Shown: positions 22,997-30,986 of the stretch, in pieces
Position numbering within the stretch: position 1 is the stretch's first letter
How the letters are laid out: the number at the start of each line of letters is the position of its first letter
From: Firmicutes bacterium UBA5227
Lineage (GTDB): Bacteria > Bacillota > Clostridia > Tissierellales > Sedimentibacteraceae
Assembly: GCA_002409285.1 (NCBI GenBank)
Contig: DHUT01000100.1
Span: forward strand, 117,868 to 148,875
DNA: 31,008 bases
Reading direction: 5' to 3'
Translations under genes and position numbers: made by a program
Notes under the pieces: model-generated
Seen by the model: only the letters and a program-made list of their open reading frames with translations
Told to the model about the DNA's origin: nothing
The model's database searches: none

Positions 22997-25158
22997 AAAT
23001 AAAAATTAAAGTTAGAACTCTGATTTTTTTAATATGTATTTTTGCAATAATATTTATATGGATAGTACCGGCTACGCTTTTAGGAATAGCAGATTATCTT
23101 GAAAACAGGAATTCAGATAAGGCAATCATGTTTTATGAGAAATATGCTTCATATCCTACAACATCAGGTATAGAGAGAAAGTTTACCTATGCCGTTAAAC
23201 TGACAGGAGGTTTTAATAAATACACCATTTTTTCGGACGGATGGGGAGGGTTGAGTGCAAACCCGGAAAATCTGGAGAAGTCAAAGGAACTGTTTACTGA
23301 AATAATCCATTCATATTCATATAAAAAATCTGAAAAACAATTTTTTGCAGATTCCTATAAAATGCTTATGGATATTGCAATTGCCACTGGAGATACGGAA
23401 ATGCTTCATGAGTGGATTTCATTCGGACAGCAATATGAGGATGGGGAAATAAAATATATTTCCCACATATATAATGGATTCCTTCTCCATGTGAATGGAG
23501 ATAATGAAGCAGCAGAAAAAATAATATCTGAATATGAAGATACCGAATTTGCAGATGTTAAGCTTGATATACTGAAAATGGAGATTGCTTTTTTAAAAGA
23601 AAATTACAGTGAGGTTGAGTCGATTTCCGAAAAGATAAATAATATTGAATTGAAAACCAGAAATAAGGTGGTATTCGGTTCATCAAAATATTATGACAGA
23701 GGCTTCTGGTTAAACAGATTTGATAAAATAATCAAAGGAAATAATAAGATAAAAGGAACAGTAACCTACAAAGGTGAACCAATGCCCTTTGTAGAAGTTT
23801 ATATTCAGGAACCAGGAGGTGGAGTTCGCACCAACGGAGACAGCTACGCAGCTATTACGGATGAAAAAGGAGAGTTTCAGACCATAGGATTAAAGGATGG
23901 GTTATACAGTGTAGGAATAGGTCTGGATTCCTCACTTCTAAAAGATAAGGAGCTAAGCCGTTCAGGGTATGGATTTATTAATCTTGAGGGTTCAGATGAA
24001 AATATGAATTTTGTTTTCAATGATACTATAAGTGTATATTCGCCAAAGCCGGGAGAAAAAATACCAGGAAATGAATTTGGCGTGTCCTGGGAGGAAGTGG
24101 AAGGAGCAGCTTATTATACGGTTCAGGCTGTTATTTTTTCAAATCCATATGAGAATGACGGGAACAGTGTCACAATATCCATATCAGACAAGAATGGAAA
24201 TACAAATTTTACTGTAAACTATGCTGAATTTGACATAAGCAGGATGAATGAAAAATTAACAGGCCTGTCCTATGAAGGAGAGGAAGAAATATTGGGATAC
24301 GAAGGAGTACTTGGAATCTTTCTGCCGGGAATAAAGTATCCAATTACTGTAAAGGCCTGCGATGAAGATGGAAATGTTATTACCGGAAGCCTTCCCATGC
24401 TGACATATTATAAGCTCATACCCAGCATTACCGCTGGAGGCAGTCTTAAAGAAGGGCAAACTCTTATTTTATCGAATAATTATCCTGGAGCAATAAAGTA
24501 TTATGAAGACATTCTCACAGAAGAACCAACCAATACTGATGCACTTAAGTATCTGACAAGAATATATGGTCTTGGATGGAAAAAGGGTGAAAAAAACATA
24601 GAAAGAGCAACAGAACTGGGATTGAAATACGCTGAAATTACGGGAAGTCCACAATTACTTTTTTCGGTTCTTGATACCATGGGCAAAAATGAAATAAAAG
24701 AAAACAGGGAGTTGATTTATTCTGCCATAAAAAAAGCTGATGGAAAAATGAGTATGGAAGGCTACAGGCTGTTGGGCAGATGCTATATTGCAGATGAAAA
24801 CTGGGAATGTGCCAGAGAAGCTTTCATAAAAATAGACGGATATGTACCCTATGAACTGTTTTATCTCAATTTATATTTTGGGGATTATGCAGAAGCAGCG
24901 GAAAATCTGAAAAAACTATATACATCAGAAATGACAACCAATAAAATTATAGAATCACTACGAGCTTTAGCAGATGATCCTCCTGAAGACTCCGACAGAG
25001 AAGCCCTCAACAGCTTTTTGTTAAAGCTCCTAAGGGGAGTCGAACATACTGAGGGAGAAGCCCTCTATAACCAAACAGCAAGCCAAATTAAAAATCAAAA
25101 TATAAAGAAAATTTTACATGGAATTTATTTAGAAAAAAACTGGGATGTAACGTATTAG
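22993..25158 (+). CDS. Membrane-anchored TPR protein with carboxypeptidase-regulatory-like domain
   Basis: A 721-residue protein, third gene of the ECF operon. Residues about 9-31 form a membrane anchor; the rest should be outside the cell. Residues about 85-245 look like TPR-type helical repeats. Residues about 255-320 form a carboxypeptidase-regulatory-like beta-sandwich: IKGTVTYKGEPMPFVEVYIQ, then AITDEKGEFQTIGLKDGLYS. A second strand-rich domain (about 350-475, PKPGEKIPGNEFGVSWEEVE) follows, and more TPR-like repeats (about 485-700, ALKYLTRIYGLG). It could be the external sensor that controls the anti-sigma factor. Family not named by me; function inferred from context. GGTGGG precedes the ATG and the start overlaps the previous gene by 4 bp. 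Confidence 0.8.
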   Translation: MKIKIKVRTLIFLICIFAIIFIWIVPATLLGIADYLENRNSDKAIMFYEKYASYPTTSGIERKFTYAVKLTGGFNKYTIFSDGWGGLSANPENLEKSKELFTEIIHSYSYKKSEKQFFADSYKMLMDIAIATGDTEMLHEWISFGQQYEDGEIKYISHIYNGFLLHVNGDNEAAEKIISEYEDTEFADVKLDILKMEIAFLKENYSEVESISEKINNIELKTRNKVVFGSSKYYDRGFWLNRFDKIIKGNNKIKGTVTYKGEPMPFVEVYIQEPGGGVRTNGDSYAAITDEKGEFQTIGLKDGLYSVGIGLDSSLLKDKELSRSGYGFINLEGSDENMNFVFNDTISVYSPKPGEKIPGNEFGVSWEEVEGAAYYTVQAVIFSNPYENDGNSVTISISDKNGNTNFTVNYAEFDISRMNEKLTGLSYEGEEEILGYEGVLGIFLPGIKYPITVKACDEDGNVITGSLPMLTYYKLIPSITAGGSLKEGQTLILSNNYPGAIKYYEDILTEEPTNTDALKYLTRIYGLGWKKGEKNIERATELGLKYAEITGSPQLLFSVLDTMGKNEIKENRELIYSAIKKADGKMSMEGYRLLGRCYIADENWECAREAFIKIDGYVPYELFYLNLYFGDYAEAAENLKKLYTSEMTTNKIIESLRALADDPPEDSDREALNSFLLKLLRGVEHTEGEALYNQTASQIKNQNIKKILHGIYLEKNWDVTY

Positions 25159-25246
25159 TCAAAACAAATTGTTGTCCTTTTTCATGGTTATAATTATCCC
25201 CATGCTTAATAATTAGTCATAAATTAAAAAACATATATTCAAAAAT

Positions 25247-25268
25247 ATTTCAAAATGTGCTATAATAT
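25247..25268 (+). promoter_or_regulatory. Candidate promoter of the LytTR regulator-kinase operon
   Basis: A strong TATAAT (25262-25267 region, in GTGCTATAATATTC) lies about 55 bp upstream of the regulator ATG; the matching -35 region (TTCAAA, 17 bp upstream) is weak. Confidence 0.4.
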
Positions 25269-25323
25269 TCACATAAACTAGCGTTTGAACGAGACTATTA
25301 ATAGTTATGAAAGGGGCATATCT

Positions 25324-26049
25324 ATGATGAGAATCGCTGTATGTGATGATGTGAATGCAATATGTACAGAGCTTGAGAATATTATTTTAGACTTTAAAGA
25401 ACAAGAAGGAATTAAATTAACGGTAGATGTGTTCTATTCCGGAGAAACACTTATAGATTACATGAAACTTGACAATACCTTTGACCTCATTTTTTTAGAT
25501 ATAGAAATGGGCGAAATTAACGGTGTTCAGGTTGGGCGTTATTTAAGAGATGAATTGAAAGACTACATAGTTAAAATAGTGTATATTTCATCTAAGAACG
25601 GCTATGACAGGCAACTATTTGATGTACAGCCTTTCAATTTTCTGCCAAAGCCGCTGGACAGAAAAAAGGTTGGAAGCGTTATAAGGCTTGCAATGAAATA
25701 TTTAGAAATAGAAAACAATATATTTTCATTTAAATCTGATGGTCACACATACAGGCTGCCTGTTAAAGATATAATTTATTTTGAAAACTATGGCAGAAAG
25801 ATGAAGCTTATTTCTTCCAAAGATACTTATAAGTTTTACGGAACGGTTAATTCTGTAATGGACAAGCTCCCCAAGAGCAGATTTTTTATTCCGGAACGCT
25901 CTTACATTGTTAATTATGAAAATGTAGCAAAAATTAAAAAGAATCAGATTGAAATGTGCAACAAAGATCATATTACTATTAGCAAGCAAAGAGCCAAAGC
26001 AGTAATGGAATTTCAAATTGCATATGAGGAGGGGAAAAGAAACCTATGA
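25324..26049 (+). CDS. LytTR-family response regulator (AgrA-like)
   Basis: A 241-residue regulator. The receiver domain (1-125) has CDD (7-9), phospho-acceptor Asp59 in IFLDIEMG and Lys109 in LPKPLD. The LytTR DNA-binding domain (about 134-238) has DIIYFENYGRKMKLIS, the FFIPERSYIVNYENVAKI core and ITISKQRAKAV. Start at 25324 is chosen for AAGGGG 7 nt upstream; the longer frame from 25285 lacks a ribosome binding site. It overlaps the kinase gene by 4 bp. This pair is the standard partner of peptide quorum-sensing systems, but no agrB or agrD lies in the window. The direct repeats at 27360-27395 are its most likely target. Confidence 0.95.
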   Translation: MMRIAVCDDVNAICTELENIILDFKEQEGIKLTVDVFYSGETLIDYMKLDNTFDLIFLDIEMGEINGVQVGRYLRDELKDYIVKIVYISSKNGYDRQLFDVQPFNFLPKPLDRKKVGSVIRLAMKYLEIENNIFSFKSDGHTYRLPVKDIIYFENYGRKMKLISSKDTYKFYGTVNSVMDKLPKSRFFIPERSYIVNYENVAKIKKNQIEMCNKDHITISKQRAKAVMEFQIAYEEGKRNL

Positions 26050-27317
26050 GCTCATATGAAATTACATATGTGGTATCCGCTGTCTTTGGTACCTATGTTA
26101 TATATAAAATGCTTAAGCTGTTTTTTGATGAGCGGAGTACAAGTAAAAAAATAGAAGTTTTTTCTTATGTTGCTTATTATTTTATTAATTTGCTTATGTT
26201 TTTTACTGTAAGAAAGCCAATTGTGCTGATGGCAGCGAATATAACTCTTTTTTTCTGTCTGTCGCTTAATTACCAGGGCTCAATAGTAAAGAAGATCTTA
26301 TTTTCAATCCTGTCTTATATTATTTTAATGCTTGTAGAAACTCTGGTTGTTATTCTTACTGGGTATTTTGCAATACCTGTTTTCGGATACAGCCAATACG
26401 ATTCCTCAATTGGACTGATATTTATACGGGTTCTATCCATGCTTATTGTGACAGTGCTTACAAACCTGAAAAACATAAGGAACAATATTCCTGTACCTAA
26501 TTTTTATTGGTTTAGTTCGATATTTGTTTCTTTGGCATCATTGTATCAATTTGTCAGCTTCTTTGTTCATGGAAGTTTTAGTAAGCTTCAGATAACATTG
26601 TTAGTTATTTGCATTTTAGGAACAAATTTTGCCATATTGTTTTTATACGATACATTATATTTTTATTTTTCAGCTAAAACAGAAAAAATCATTTTGGAGA
26701 AGCAGAATATGGCATATAAAAAACAATTGGATTTGATGCAGCAGTCGGTAGATTCTGTAAAGATTGTAAGACATGATATCAAAAATCACATGATTTCTTT
26801 AAAAAACCTGAATTCCAACAAGGAAGACACAAAATTTAACGAATATGTGGATAACATCATTTCTTCACTCAATGCAAAAACAGTATATTCAAATTCGGAA
26901 AACGTGATTATTGACAGTATTTTAAACTATAAGCTACAAACGGTTGCAGACATGGATATGGAATTGGAGGTAGAGGTAGCTGTGCCAAAAAAAATAGAAA
27001 TACCTGAATATGATATTACAATTATACTCGGTAATCTCATAGACAATGCCATCACAGCGTTAAAGCAATATGACGGAGAAAAACTTTTTTCTGTTAACAT
27101 CAGCTACAGCAGGGGTAGCCTCCTAATAACCTTAATTAATTCATATAACGGAGAAATAAAAGAGAAAAACGGCAAATTTCTTACCATCAAAAATGATGAA
27201 GAAGATCACGGAGTTGGGTTGAAGAGTGTTGAAGAGGCTGTTGAAAGAAATAATGGCTATATGAAAATATCTTACGATGATAAGGAATTTAATGTTTCTG
27301 TAATATTACAGGGATAA
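26046..27317 (+). CDS. GHKL sensor histidine kinase (AgrC-like)
   Basis: A 423-residue kinase with about six transmembrane helices in residues 5-207, as in AgrC-type peptide receptors. The dimerisation helix carries His243 in VRHDIKNHM. The ATPase domain (HATPase_c_5 type) has the N box GNLIDNAITALKQY (about 334-347) and G box DHGVGLKSVEEAV. Translationally coupled to the LytTR regulator (4-bp overlap). The usual ligand is a processed peptide; which peptide acts here cannot be seen. Confidence 0.94.
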   Translation: MSSYEITYVVSAVFGTYVIYKMLKLFFDERSTSKKIEVFSYVAYYFINLLMFFTVRKPIVLMAANITLFFCLSLNYQGSIVKKILFSILSYIILMLVETLVVILTGYFAIPVFGYSQYDSSIGLIFIRVLSMLIVTVLTNLKNIRNNIPVPNFYWFSSIFVSLASLYQFVSFFVHGSFSKLQITLLVICILGTNFAILFLYDTLYFYFSAKTEKIILEKQNMAYKKQLDLMQQSVDSVKIVRHDIKNHMISLKNLNSNKEDTKFNEYVDNIISSLNAKTVYSNSENVIIDSILNYKLQTVADMDMELEVEVAVPKKIEIPEYDITIILGNLIDNAITALKQYDGEKLFSVNISYSRGSLLITLINSYNGEIKEKNGKFLTIKNDEEDHGVGLKSVEEAVERNNGYMKISYDDKEFNVSVILQG

Positions 27318-27359
27318 GCTAACAAATTTACTCAATTTTCTTAATTTCAAAAAATATTG

Positions 27360-27395
27360 ACATTTCGTTACATTAAAACATACATTTCATTACAT
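27360..27395 (+). promoter_or_regulatory. Direct repeats, probable LytTR regulator binding site
   Basis: ACATTTCGTTACAT (27360-27373) and ACATTTCATTACAT (27382-27395) are 13/14 identical and spaced 22 bp start to start, about two helical turns, as for paired sites of LytTR regulators. They end just before the -35 position (27399-27404, CCGGCA, no consensus) of the promoter at 27422, as for an activator. Confidence 0.75.
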
Positions 27396-27398
27396 CAT

Positions 27399-27427
27399 CC
27401 GGCACAAGCTTAAATATTTGATATAAT
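27399..27427 (+). promoter_or_regulatory. Activator-dependent promoter of the secreted protein gene
   Basis: TATAAT at 27422-27427 is perfect, but the -35 position (CCGGCA) does not match consensus. Combined with the direct repeats immediately upstream this suggests activation by the LytTR regulator encoded just upstream. Confidence 0.65.
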
Positions 27428-27454
27428 GTAATAAAAAACAAGAAAGAAGGTTGG

Positions 27455-28405
27455 ATGCTTATGAAAAAGTATATGTTGAAGTTCTCAAAATGCTTAGCGG
27501 CTCTGGCTTTGATGATTACAGCCTTGAATGTTAATACGACCTGCCTGTTTGCCGCTCATCAGCCAAAGTTGCCGTCCGGAGCCAACGGGCTCCGCAAGCT
27601 ATTGCTAGCCGGTGAAGTTAAAGAGAGAGTATTTAATATAACTGGTATACCTAAGCTATTAAATTATAATGGAAATGTTATTTATTTTGAGTGCAGAGAT
27701 ACTCTTGATAATTATACAGTGTTAAATGTTTCCTTAGAGAAAAATATTGAAGAATCCGCATTTTATCATAAAGGTTTTGCAGCAAACAAGAATTTTGGTA
27801 ATATATTGAAGATATATTTACAACCAAAAGGCTCTAATGATGTTGTTATTTTGGAGTATTTTAATAGCCCATTAATAGAAGCCTTTCAGTTATCAGATTC
27901 AATAACGGGGGAATATGATGAGAATGCTGATCTGAAACTTAAATATTGGTATGGAAGGATTTTACAACCAGTTGAACGTACTCCTGACATATCTCCTCAG
28001 GCAGTAGATAACAATATTGGAACTTATCGTTATGAATATAATCATTTAGGTTCAATATACACACATTGCCTTGAAATATCAAGGAGAATAACAACAGGAA
28101 ATGTAACAAGCGGAGGTTCTTACTTTATCACTAATTTATATATTAATAATAATTATGTTTTAACGGAACTTGGAAATGAAGCATCAGATTTAACATCCTT
28201 CTATGAAATTGATGATGTTGCAGTAGAAATGGCTGTTGATGCAGGTGATGGTGTAGATGCTGTAGCTATAGATGGTGATGTTTATACAAGTTCATCTATT
28301 GATGTAACAGTTTCCTTTAATGAATTTTCTATTGGAAGTGTTGGTAGTGTTGGAGTTACTTATACTTCAGGAGAAAGAAATTTTGATTTAAACAACGACC
28401 TATAG
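27455..28405 (+). CDS. Secreted protein of unknown family, frame-0 part (possible programmed -1 frameshift)
   Basis: A 316-residue exported protein I do not recognise. Residues 1-33 are a signal peptide (KKYMLKFSKCLAALALMITA, cleavage near LFAA). The mature part is rich in Asn, Tyr and beta-type stretches, with a Gly/Val/Ser repeat-like region near the end (SIGSVGSVGVTYTSGE). Frame 0 stops at 28403-28405. Ten bases before the stop, T TTA AAC (28387-28393) is a canonical slippery heptamer in the correct frame, with AGGAG at 28369-28373. A -1 slip leads into the next open frame (to 28659) and would give about 401 residues. Start may be ATG 27455 or 27461; GAAGG lies at 27446-27450. First gene after the LytTR-type promoter. 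Confidence 0.8.
   Translation: MLMKKYMLKFSKCLAALALMITALNVNTTCLFAAHQPKLPSGANGLRKLLLAGEVKERVFNITGIPKLLNYNGNVIYFECRDTLDNYTVLNVSLEKNIEESAFYHKGFAANKNFGNILKIYLQPKGSNDVVILEYFNSPLIEAFQLSDSITGEYDENADLKLKYWYGRILQPVERTPDISPQAVDNNIGTYRYEYNHLGSIYTHCLEISRRITTGNVTSGGSYFITNLYINNNYVLTELGNEASDLTSFYEIDDVAVEMAVDAGDGVDAVAIDGDVYTSSSIDVTVSFNEFSIGSVGSVGVTYTSGERNFDLNNDL
28387..28393 (+). other. Slippery heptamer T TTA AAC at the frame junction
   Basis: In frame 0 the codons are GAT TTA AAC, so X-XXY-YYZ is satisfied. A -1 shift continues CAA CGA CCT ATA GAA into the frame ending at 28659. AGGAG 13 nt upstream resembles the stimulatory Shine-Dalgarno of dnaX. No clear stem-loop lies 5-10 nt downstream. Confidence 0.55.
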
Positions 28406-28659
28406 AAGTGTTGTATAATGGTACAGATGAGTACATAAAAGAAGCTAGAGCGGAGTTACCATCTAATACAAAATTGAAAGTGGATGGTAACTACTTCGCT
28501 AACACATGGCTAGTCAGAAACTACAATGAATTAAACAATGGTTCACAAACAGCCAAATTTAAATTTTATTACTATATAACTAACTTATGGGATTATATGG
28601 ATGGCAATTACGGAGCAAAGACTTTTACAGAATCAAAAACATATTATTCTACAAACTAA
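28393..28659 (+). CDS. C-terminal part of the secreted protein in the -1 frame
   Basis: An open frame of 88 codons from the slip point, reading QRPIEVLYNGTDEYIKEARA and ending YYSTN. It has no ribosome binding site; the first possible start (GTG 28408) is not preceded by a Shine-Dalgarno sequence. Composition (Asn, Tyr, Lys rich, beta-type) matches the preceding frame, so it is most simply the natural C-terminus of the same secreted protein, reached by -1 frameshifting or separated by a one-base deletion. It is followed 7 bp later by a strong terminator. Confidence 0.65.
   Translation, partial: QRPIEVLYNGTDEYIKEARAELPSNTKLKVDGNYFANTWLVRNYNELNNGSQTAKFKFYYYITNLWDYMDGNYGAKTFTESKTYYSTN
28454..28492 (+). 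other. Perfect hairpin inside the frame -1 coding region
   Basis: AGTTACCATC (28454-28463) and GATGGTAACT (28483-28492) are perfect 10-bp inverted arms. It begins 61 nt after the slippery site, too far for a usual frameshift stimulator; possible mRNA structure of unknown role. Confidence 0.5.
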
Positions 28660-28665
28660 GTTTAA

Positions 28666-28706
28666 AAAACTTCATCCTAAGTATTATTTACTTAAGATGA
28701 AGTTTT
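28666..28706 (+). terminator. Rho-independent terminator after the secreted protein
   Basis: AAAACTTCATC (28666-28676) pairs with GATGAAGTTTT (28696-28706), with inner TAAG/CTTA. The stem ends in TTTTAT, so it ends the transcript 7 bp after the stop. Confidence 0.8.
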
Positions 28707-28716
28707 ATATTGTTGA

Positions 28717-28745
28717 AATTAATGTAATTGTATGTTACATTAATT
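28717..28745. promoter_or_regulatory. 11-bp perfect palindrome upstream of the 28766 gene
   Basis: AATTAATGTAA (28717-28727) and TTACATTAATT (28735-28745) are perfect arms around 7 bp. The GTTACATTAA core also occurs in the first LytTR-type repeat (27368-27377), so the same regulator might act here. It sits about 20 bp before the start codon. Confidence 0.5.
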
Positions 28746-28765
28746 TATATTAAGGGGAGGGTCAT

Positions 28766-29410
28766 ATGATTAGGGATATACTGAAAAAATATTATATTTT
28801 TATAACTATTATATTGGTAATAATAGTTATTTTTGAGTTTTTCATTATAATTCAAGACAAGAAAGCTGAAAAAAATTATAATAACTTTGTTAGATATAAG
28901 GTTTTGGAGTATGGGAGAGATGCCTTAGCTAATACCGCAAGAATACAACGCTGGTTTGAAGCCGCTAAAGTTGAAAATCAGATACTAAATAAAGACTTAG
29001 AACAAATCAGATTCTGGTATTATGAAATGTTTAACTATTCTGACGATATCCGTTTGATTTATTATATATATAATGACAGAAATAATAAGGATAGTAACAG
29101 CTACCCAATAGATGACCCTCATTATTTTAATTTAATATCATCTGAAATAAATGATATACTTAATAAAGAGTATGATGAAGGCAAAAATATTAATGATTAT
29201 ACAAATATAAGCAATTATAAAGTTCAATTTGATGTAATTATGCGATTTAAATTTTCACTAATGGATATAATGGTTCAACATAATGCTTTGATTAAAAATT
29301 CAGAAGGCGAATATTGGCCTAATGAAGAAGTCCATAATAATAATTTAGAAGAAGAATTCAATATTTATTGGAACATATTTATGGAATTTTTTAAAGAGCT
29401 AAGATCTTAA
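28766..29410 (+). CDS. Single-pass membrane protein of unknown function
   Basis: A 214-residue protein I do not recognise. Residues about 9-31 are one hydrophobic helix (YYIFITIILVIIVIFEFFII) after a short basic N-terminus, so the remaining about 180 residues, acidic, Asn/Tyr-rich and probably helical, should lie outside. GGGGAGGG is 5 nt upstream of the ATG. It has its own upstream palindrome and lies between the frameshifted secreted protein and the truncated 29568 gene. AT-rich codon use matches those neighbours and differs from the atp operon, fitting an accessory region. Confidence 0.8.
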   Translation: MIRDILKKYYIFITIILVIIVIFEFFIIIQDKKAEKNYNNFVRYKVLEYGRDALANTARIQRWFEAAKVENQILNKDLEQIRFWYYEMFNYSDDIRLIYYIYNDRNNKDSNSYPIDDPHYFNLISSEINDILNKEYDEGKNINDYTNISNYKVQFDVIMRFKFSLMDIMVQHNALIKNSEGEYWPNEEVHNNNLEEEFNIYWNIFMEFFKELRS

Positions 29411-29567
29411 AAGACATGGGATGTCAGACGGTGTGATTATAAAAGTTAAGCAACCATATATTGGGAAAAAATCTTGTGCTTAAAGTGTTTTTTAATGGTT
29501 TTGGGTAGTTTTGGGGACGGATCTTGAAATTGCTAAATAGAAATTCAAAGGTTCGCCCAGATTTCCC

Positions 29568-30101
29568 ATGCAATTAAAGGCAGCTGATTATGGGGATCCG
29601 GATGATTGGGGCATTAATATAGGAAGCTCTTATACATCTAAAGAGTTGATGAGACAAAATTTTAATTTTAAAGGAGCTACTAAAACAGCAAGGTTGCTAG
29701 AAAACTACGATTGGGAAGCAAGTGATTATACGGTATACGATTTTGTTAAGAATGATTCAATTGAATTAATTGTTGGAATAATTACCATGTCTTTTGATGA
29801 TGTTATTGATTTGTTAGGAGATCTTGTAACAATAATAGGTGGTGTTGAAGTTGTCTCAGAAGCTGTTTCAGTTGCAACGTTTAAAGTTGAACAATATTGG
29901 AACAAGTATGGGAAGATAGTTGGTGATAGTGATTCTTATTATCATTCTGGCAGAACACGCATTTGGAAGATGGGAAAATTAGAAGGTGAAAATGCTTATG
30001 AATCTGAAGTTGAAGATGATTTTAAAAGCGGCGATTTTAACAATAATACAGCTATAATGGAGAGTATTATTGACGCCTATGTAGCTGTGAATTCATATTG
30101 A
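29568..30101 (+). pseudogene. Unknown protein, probably missing its 5' end
   Basis: A 177-codon open frame whose first ATG has no ribosome binding site, and which is open upstream only to a stop at 29538. The start QLKAADYGDPDDWGINIG resembles the beginning of a mature secreted chain rather than a true N-terminus, and no signal peptide precedes it. The middle has a hydrophobic amphipathic stretch (LLGDLVTIIGGVEVVSEAVS). I do not recognise the family. The 157 bp upstream (29411-29567) hold no gene or promoter I can support. Probably a decayed relative of the secreted proteins in this cluster; a translated form using an atypical start is possible. Confidence 0.5.
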
Positions 30102-30142
30102 AAGTTTGATTAACTATTAATGTAAGCTTAATAAATTTGTGC

Positions 30143-30148
30143 TATAAT
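30143..30148 (+). promoter_or_regulatory. -10 element ahead of the YwaF-like gene
   Basis: TATAAT 38 bp upstream of the probable start; the -35 position (ATGTAA) is poor. Confidence 0.35.
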
Positions 30149-30185
30149 GATAAAATATATTTATTAAGTTTATGGAGGTGGCGAC

Positions 30186-30986
30186 ATAAAAGCATTTTAC
30201 GAAAATTACTTCAAACCTCAGAATGTCACGCCTGATTCAAGGCTTTTTTCTCCTGAGCACATTATATTGTCCAGCCTTAGCATTTTTTTTATTATTTACC
30301 TGGTTTGTGCGCAGATGAAACGTTGTGACTTAAATTATTCAAAGAAGATATTGAAATGCTCGGCAGTTATTATGCTGGTCTTAGAGATATTCCGCATAAG
30401 CTGGTCCACGTTTTATTATGGCTTCAGCCTGAAAAATATACGTTTCGACTGGTGCAACCAAATCAGCCTGGTGCTGCCATTCGTGGTACTGTCAGGGAAA
30501 GAGAAGCTGTATCCGTATATTGATGTATTGTCTTTCATGGGAGGGGCAGGCGTGCTGCTTTATCCCGTCTGGGTTTTTTATGACTATGCGGGAATACACA
30601 TTATGTCTGTTCAAAGCATGATTTCCCACACACTCATGATAATTATACCAATTTCAATTTTATTTGTATCAGGACATTGGGAAAAGGAAAAAAGCATCCG
30701 AAAACCTCTTGCCGGATTTATAGTCATGTCTGTGGTGGCATATGCCATGTCGAGAACATTGAATGTGAATTACATGATTATGCTGAATTCTGACGGAATA
30801 CCACTGCTGAGGAACTTTTCTTTTCCCTGGTACTGGGTGATTGCTATTCCTTGTCTGATTCTCATGATTCATGTGGTTAAGTTTGTATTTTGTGTAATAA
30901 CCAGCAAAATAGGGAAAAAGAGAGCTGCAATGGGCAAATACAGCAAACAGCTATATGAGGATGAAGAAATAGAATCAGTAATTTAG
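30186..30986 (+). CDS. YwaF-like (TIGR02206-type) integral membrane protein with an ATA start
   Basis: A 266-residue membrane protein with about seven helices. Features such as LSSLSIFFIIYL, LEIFRISWSTFYYG, the FDWCNQISLVLPFVVLSG helix, the SHTLMIIIPISILF segment and NYMIMLNSDGIP fit the YwaF/TIGR02206 family, whose function is unknown. The usual N-terminus seems to begin at KAFYENYFKPQNVTPDS. The only codon in the right place, 7 nt after GGAGG (30174-30178), is ATA at 30186; no ATG, GTG or TTG exists in frame between the stop at 30165 and the TTG at 30267, which lies in the first helix. Either ATA is used weakly or ATG has mutated. Confidence 0.75.
   Translation: MKAFYENYFKPQNVTPDSRLFSPEHIILSSLSIFFIIYLVCAQMKRCDLNYSKKILKCSAVIMLVLEIFRISWSTFYYGFSLKNIRFDWCNQISLVLPFVVLSGKEKLYPYIDVLSFMGGAGVLLYPVWVFYDYAGIHIMSVQSMISHTLMIIIPISILFVSGHWEKEKSIRKPLAGFIVMSVVAYAMSRTLNVNYMIMLNSDGIPLLRNFSFPWYWVIAIPCLILMIHVVKFVFCVITSKIGKKRAAMGKYSKQLYEDEEIESVI

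Noticed and set aside
28454..28492. Hairpin as the stimulator of the suspected frameshift
   Set aside because: It starts 61 nt downstream of the slippery site, well beyond the usual 5-10 nt.
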